A stretch of 64,000 nt of DNA from Antedon mediterranea (Eukaryota; Echinodermata; Crinoidea; Comatulida; Antedonidae). Shown here in pieces: positions 55,601-58,600 of the stretch. Numbering within the stretch: position 1 is the first letter of the stretch; every line of letters starts with the position of its first letter. The notes beneath the pieces were generated by a model that searched no databases, was not told the origin of the DNA, and saw nothing but the letters and a program-made list of their open reading frames with translations. The stretch lies in the NCBI RefSeq assembly GCF_964355755.1, contig NC_092671.1, positions 24,013,070-24,077,069 on the forward strand. The letters are read 5' to 3'. The translations under genes and the position numbers were made by a program.

Positions 55601-58600
55601 TTTAGTGTCCAAGGTTATGTATATGGGTTGCATTTAATTGGTATTATATTTTTAATTTGGTTTAGAGGAGGGTGGTTATCAAATTTTCGTTTTATTTGAG
55701 TTTTATCTGTTTTAATCTAATCTACTTTTTTTTATCCTCATATATTTTTTATATTGCATGTTTAATTGTTTTAAGGATGCACCATTATTATGTGTGCCGC
55801 TGTTCAAAAAGCGTTTTCCGAATAAATTATTATTATTATTATAGTAGATATATATATTTTTTTAAATTACCATCTTCTTCTTCTATTGTCTTGAAACGAA
55901 AGCAATAAAAACGAATAATTAATTTTGTAGTTTTAACAAAATTAATCACTTCCGTAGAAAAAAAAATGCTTTCCGTAATAAAATGTCAAATAAGCGGTTA
56001 TATCTAACCAACAATATGACTATTTTTTTGGCTTTAGATTACAGTATTTTTAAGGTAAACAATTGTAAATATCTATTAAGCCTATGTGACATTAAAATTA
56101 CATATTTAAAAAAAAACAAAATATGTTTTTAAAATTATTTTTTCAGGGACAATATATATTTAGAATCATTTTGAAACAATTCCTCTAAATTACCAACATA
56201 ATTATTTTTTTATTCGTGGGAAAATTATAACATGATAAATTTGTGACACTTATGATCGAATTTCTGTTTGTAAAACGATATACACTGTACGTCAATACAG
56301 ATAATAGTGTATAGCTTTTGCCGTTTACAATTACCACATATTGCATGTTACAATAACCCGATACATCTATTTTATCGATGTGGCTTAAAAACCTATACGA
56401 TTAGAATCTTTCAACAGAACGAACAGTGTTACTTTAACAGCCTAATGCTATTGCCTAATGTTGTGGTTATTTTTAATATTTGTAATTATTGAAACTGAAG
56501 GTTGTGCTGAGGTGTTCCCTAGATATTCATTTCCAGTGGGTCCCGGGCGAATACTTTCATCCAAACTATTCGTTTCAAAACCCTTTTAAAAGGAAACGTT
56601 TATATTTGTTTCTGTTGTTGAATGTTTTTGAGAAGCTTTGTATATTATTATTATTATTATTTGATAGAACATCAACTTTTATTTCAGTGGTACACACTGA
56701 ATTGGTGAGTTCTAGGAACTAAAACTGACACTTATATCAAAAGCTTTCTATCATTTGAATGCTCCTTAAACCTGGAAAAAGTGCTAAAACAAGCAAAAAA
56801 TGTATTATATGTGCTTGTAAGTTTAAAGGTGTATTGTCCCCCAAAATCATGAAAAATATAGATTTTTAAAATCGGTCTTTGAATAGACCATTTTGCAGTT
56901 TTAATGAAGTTGTTCACTTACATAAGAAAAAAAACGGGGAAAAAAAATTATTTCATCTATAAAAAGACAAAATAAACACTTAAATTACTCAAAAACTCAT
57001 TGTCTTCCAGACAATTTGACAATTTTTTGCTTTAAATTACATTTTTCTCAGGTAAATACATTTTTTTCAGACCCAATTTTTTGTGAGAGTGAATAACTAT
57101 TATGTGACATTAAAATAACATATTCAACAAAAAAATTTTAACAAATATTTTTTTAGAGGGACAATATATCTTTAAATAAAAAACAAATATTTTTACTCTA
57201 TAGCTCACCATGTCGGTCGGTTGGTCGGTCGGTAAACACTAACTTGTATATGGCCTTGCCTTGATATCAGTTTCATCTAGCTAAGTCAATTTTTTACCGG
57301 ATATTCCTTATGGCCAGGAATAATCGATGTGGTTATGTTTTCAAGGTGCGCAATCAACAATTACTCGGTCTACGCACGATTTAACGAAATCACGTTTGTC
57401 ATCATATCTTCACAAGCATGAATCACAATTAAATAAAATTTGGTACTCGTATATTTCAGGTCATATTTCATCATATGGCAATACAATTACATGCGTAGCG
57501 CATATAACGCATGCGTACGCGCGCTTAAAATTGTCAACATTTATTTTCGATGAAATTAGAGTACGTATCAGGCAATTTTAAGCGTTTAAAAAATTGCATT
57601 GCGCGTCAAACATTAATATGCACTCTTTTTGCCCGATTTCTGTTTTACAACCTTTCTTTAATAATAATCATCACGAATCTCCATGTAGGGCTTTTTCTTT
57701 CCAGCCCTTGGTTTTCTCCTCTTGCCACCTCTTCTGATACCGTAATCTATAAGAGTTCCTTTTTCATCGAACACCTTCTCCTTTAAATCAAATTGCAGCA
57801 TCCACTGTAGTAGTTTTACTTTACTCTACACTATGTTGGTCGGTTGGTCGGTCGGGTGGTTGGTCGGTCGGTTGGTCGGTCGGTCGGTCGGTAAACACTA
57901 ACTCAAATTTGAGCACACGACTGCAGCCATGTATATGGCCTTGTTTTTAATTACAATAATATTTTAATTTGCAAAGTACAATATGTATTAACTACCGAAT
58001 GTGGATAGGATATTTAAGTGTTTTTGTTGGTTGTAATAAAAAGATGAGATGCAACCAAAAAACTGGGTTGAAAACATGGGAGAAAAAACAATTTTGGTAG
58101 AGTGAGATAGTTATACAAATACTTTCTAGTTTATAGTGATTGCATGATCACTTGGATTTGAAAACTTTTAATTGAAGAATGACATTTTTAATATTGTAGT
58201 ACAATCACTGAAACGGAACTGGATAAAAGGGTTATTATTCTGGTCCAGTAAAGTCACAGTGTATGTACATGTATGAAATTCGCTAATTAGATCCAAATAA
58301 CTAATATTTAACGCATTTTCGAATTTATTTGTATTTATTGATACGCCAAAATAATAGTTATTTTAATACAGAACCAGGCAGAAAAATTATAAATATAGGC
58401 CTATATAAGAGATTAAATTTACAGATTCATATGTGGGGAACAGATACATTGTGTCACACAACAAATCCTTGTACAATCAAAACTTGATTTACAAAAATTA
58501 GTGTCAACGATAATAGTTTGAATTCTTTACGATAAATAGTAGATAAACGTAATTTCGGCCTTTCAAATAACTGGATGAATTCTTTTCTATACAAAAAAAC

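Noticed and set aside
57700-57730. Possible microexons near poly-pyrimidine runs in the first intron
   Set aside because: No pair of acceptor and donor giving a phase 1-1 exon.
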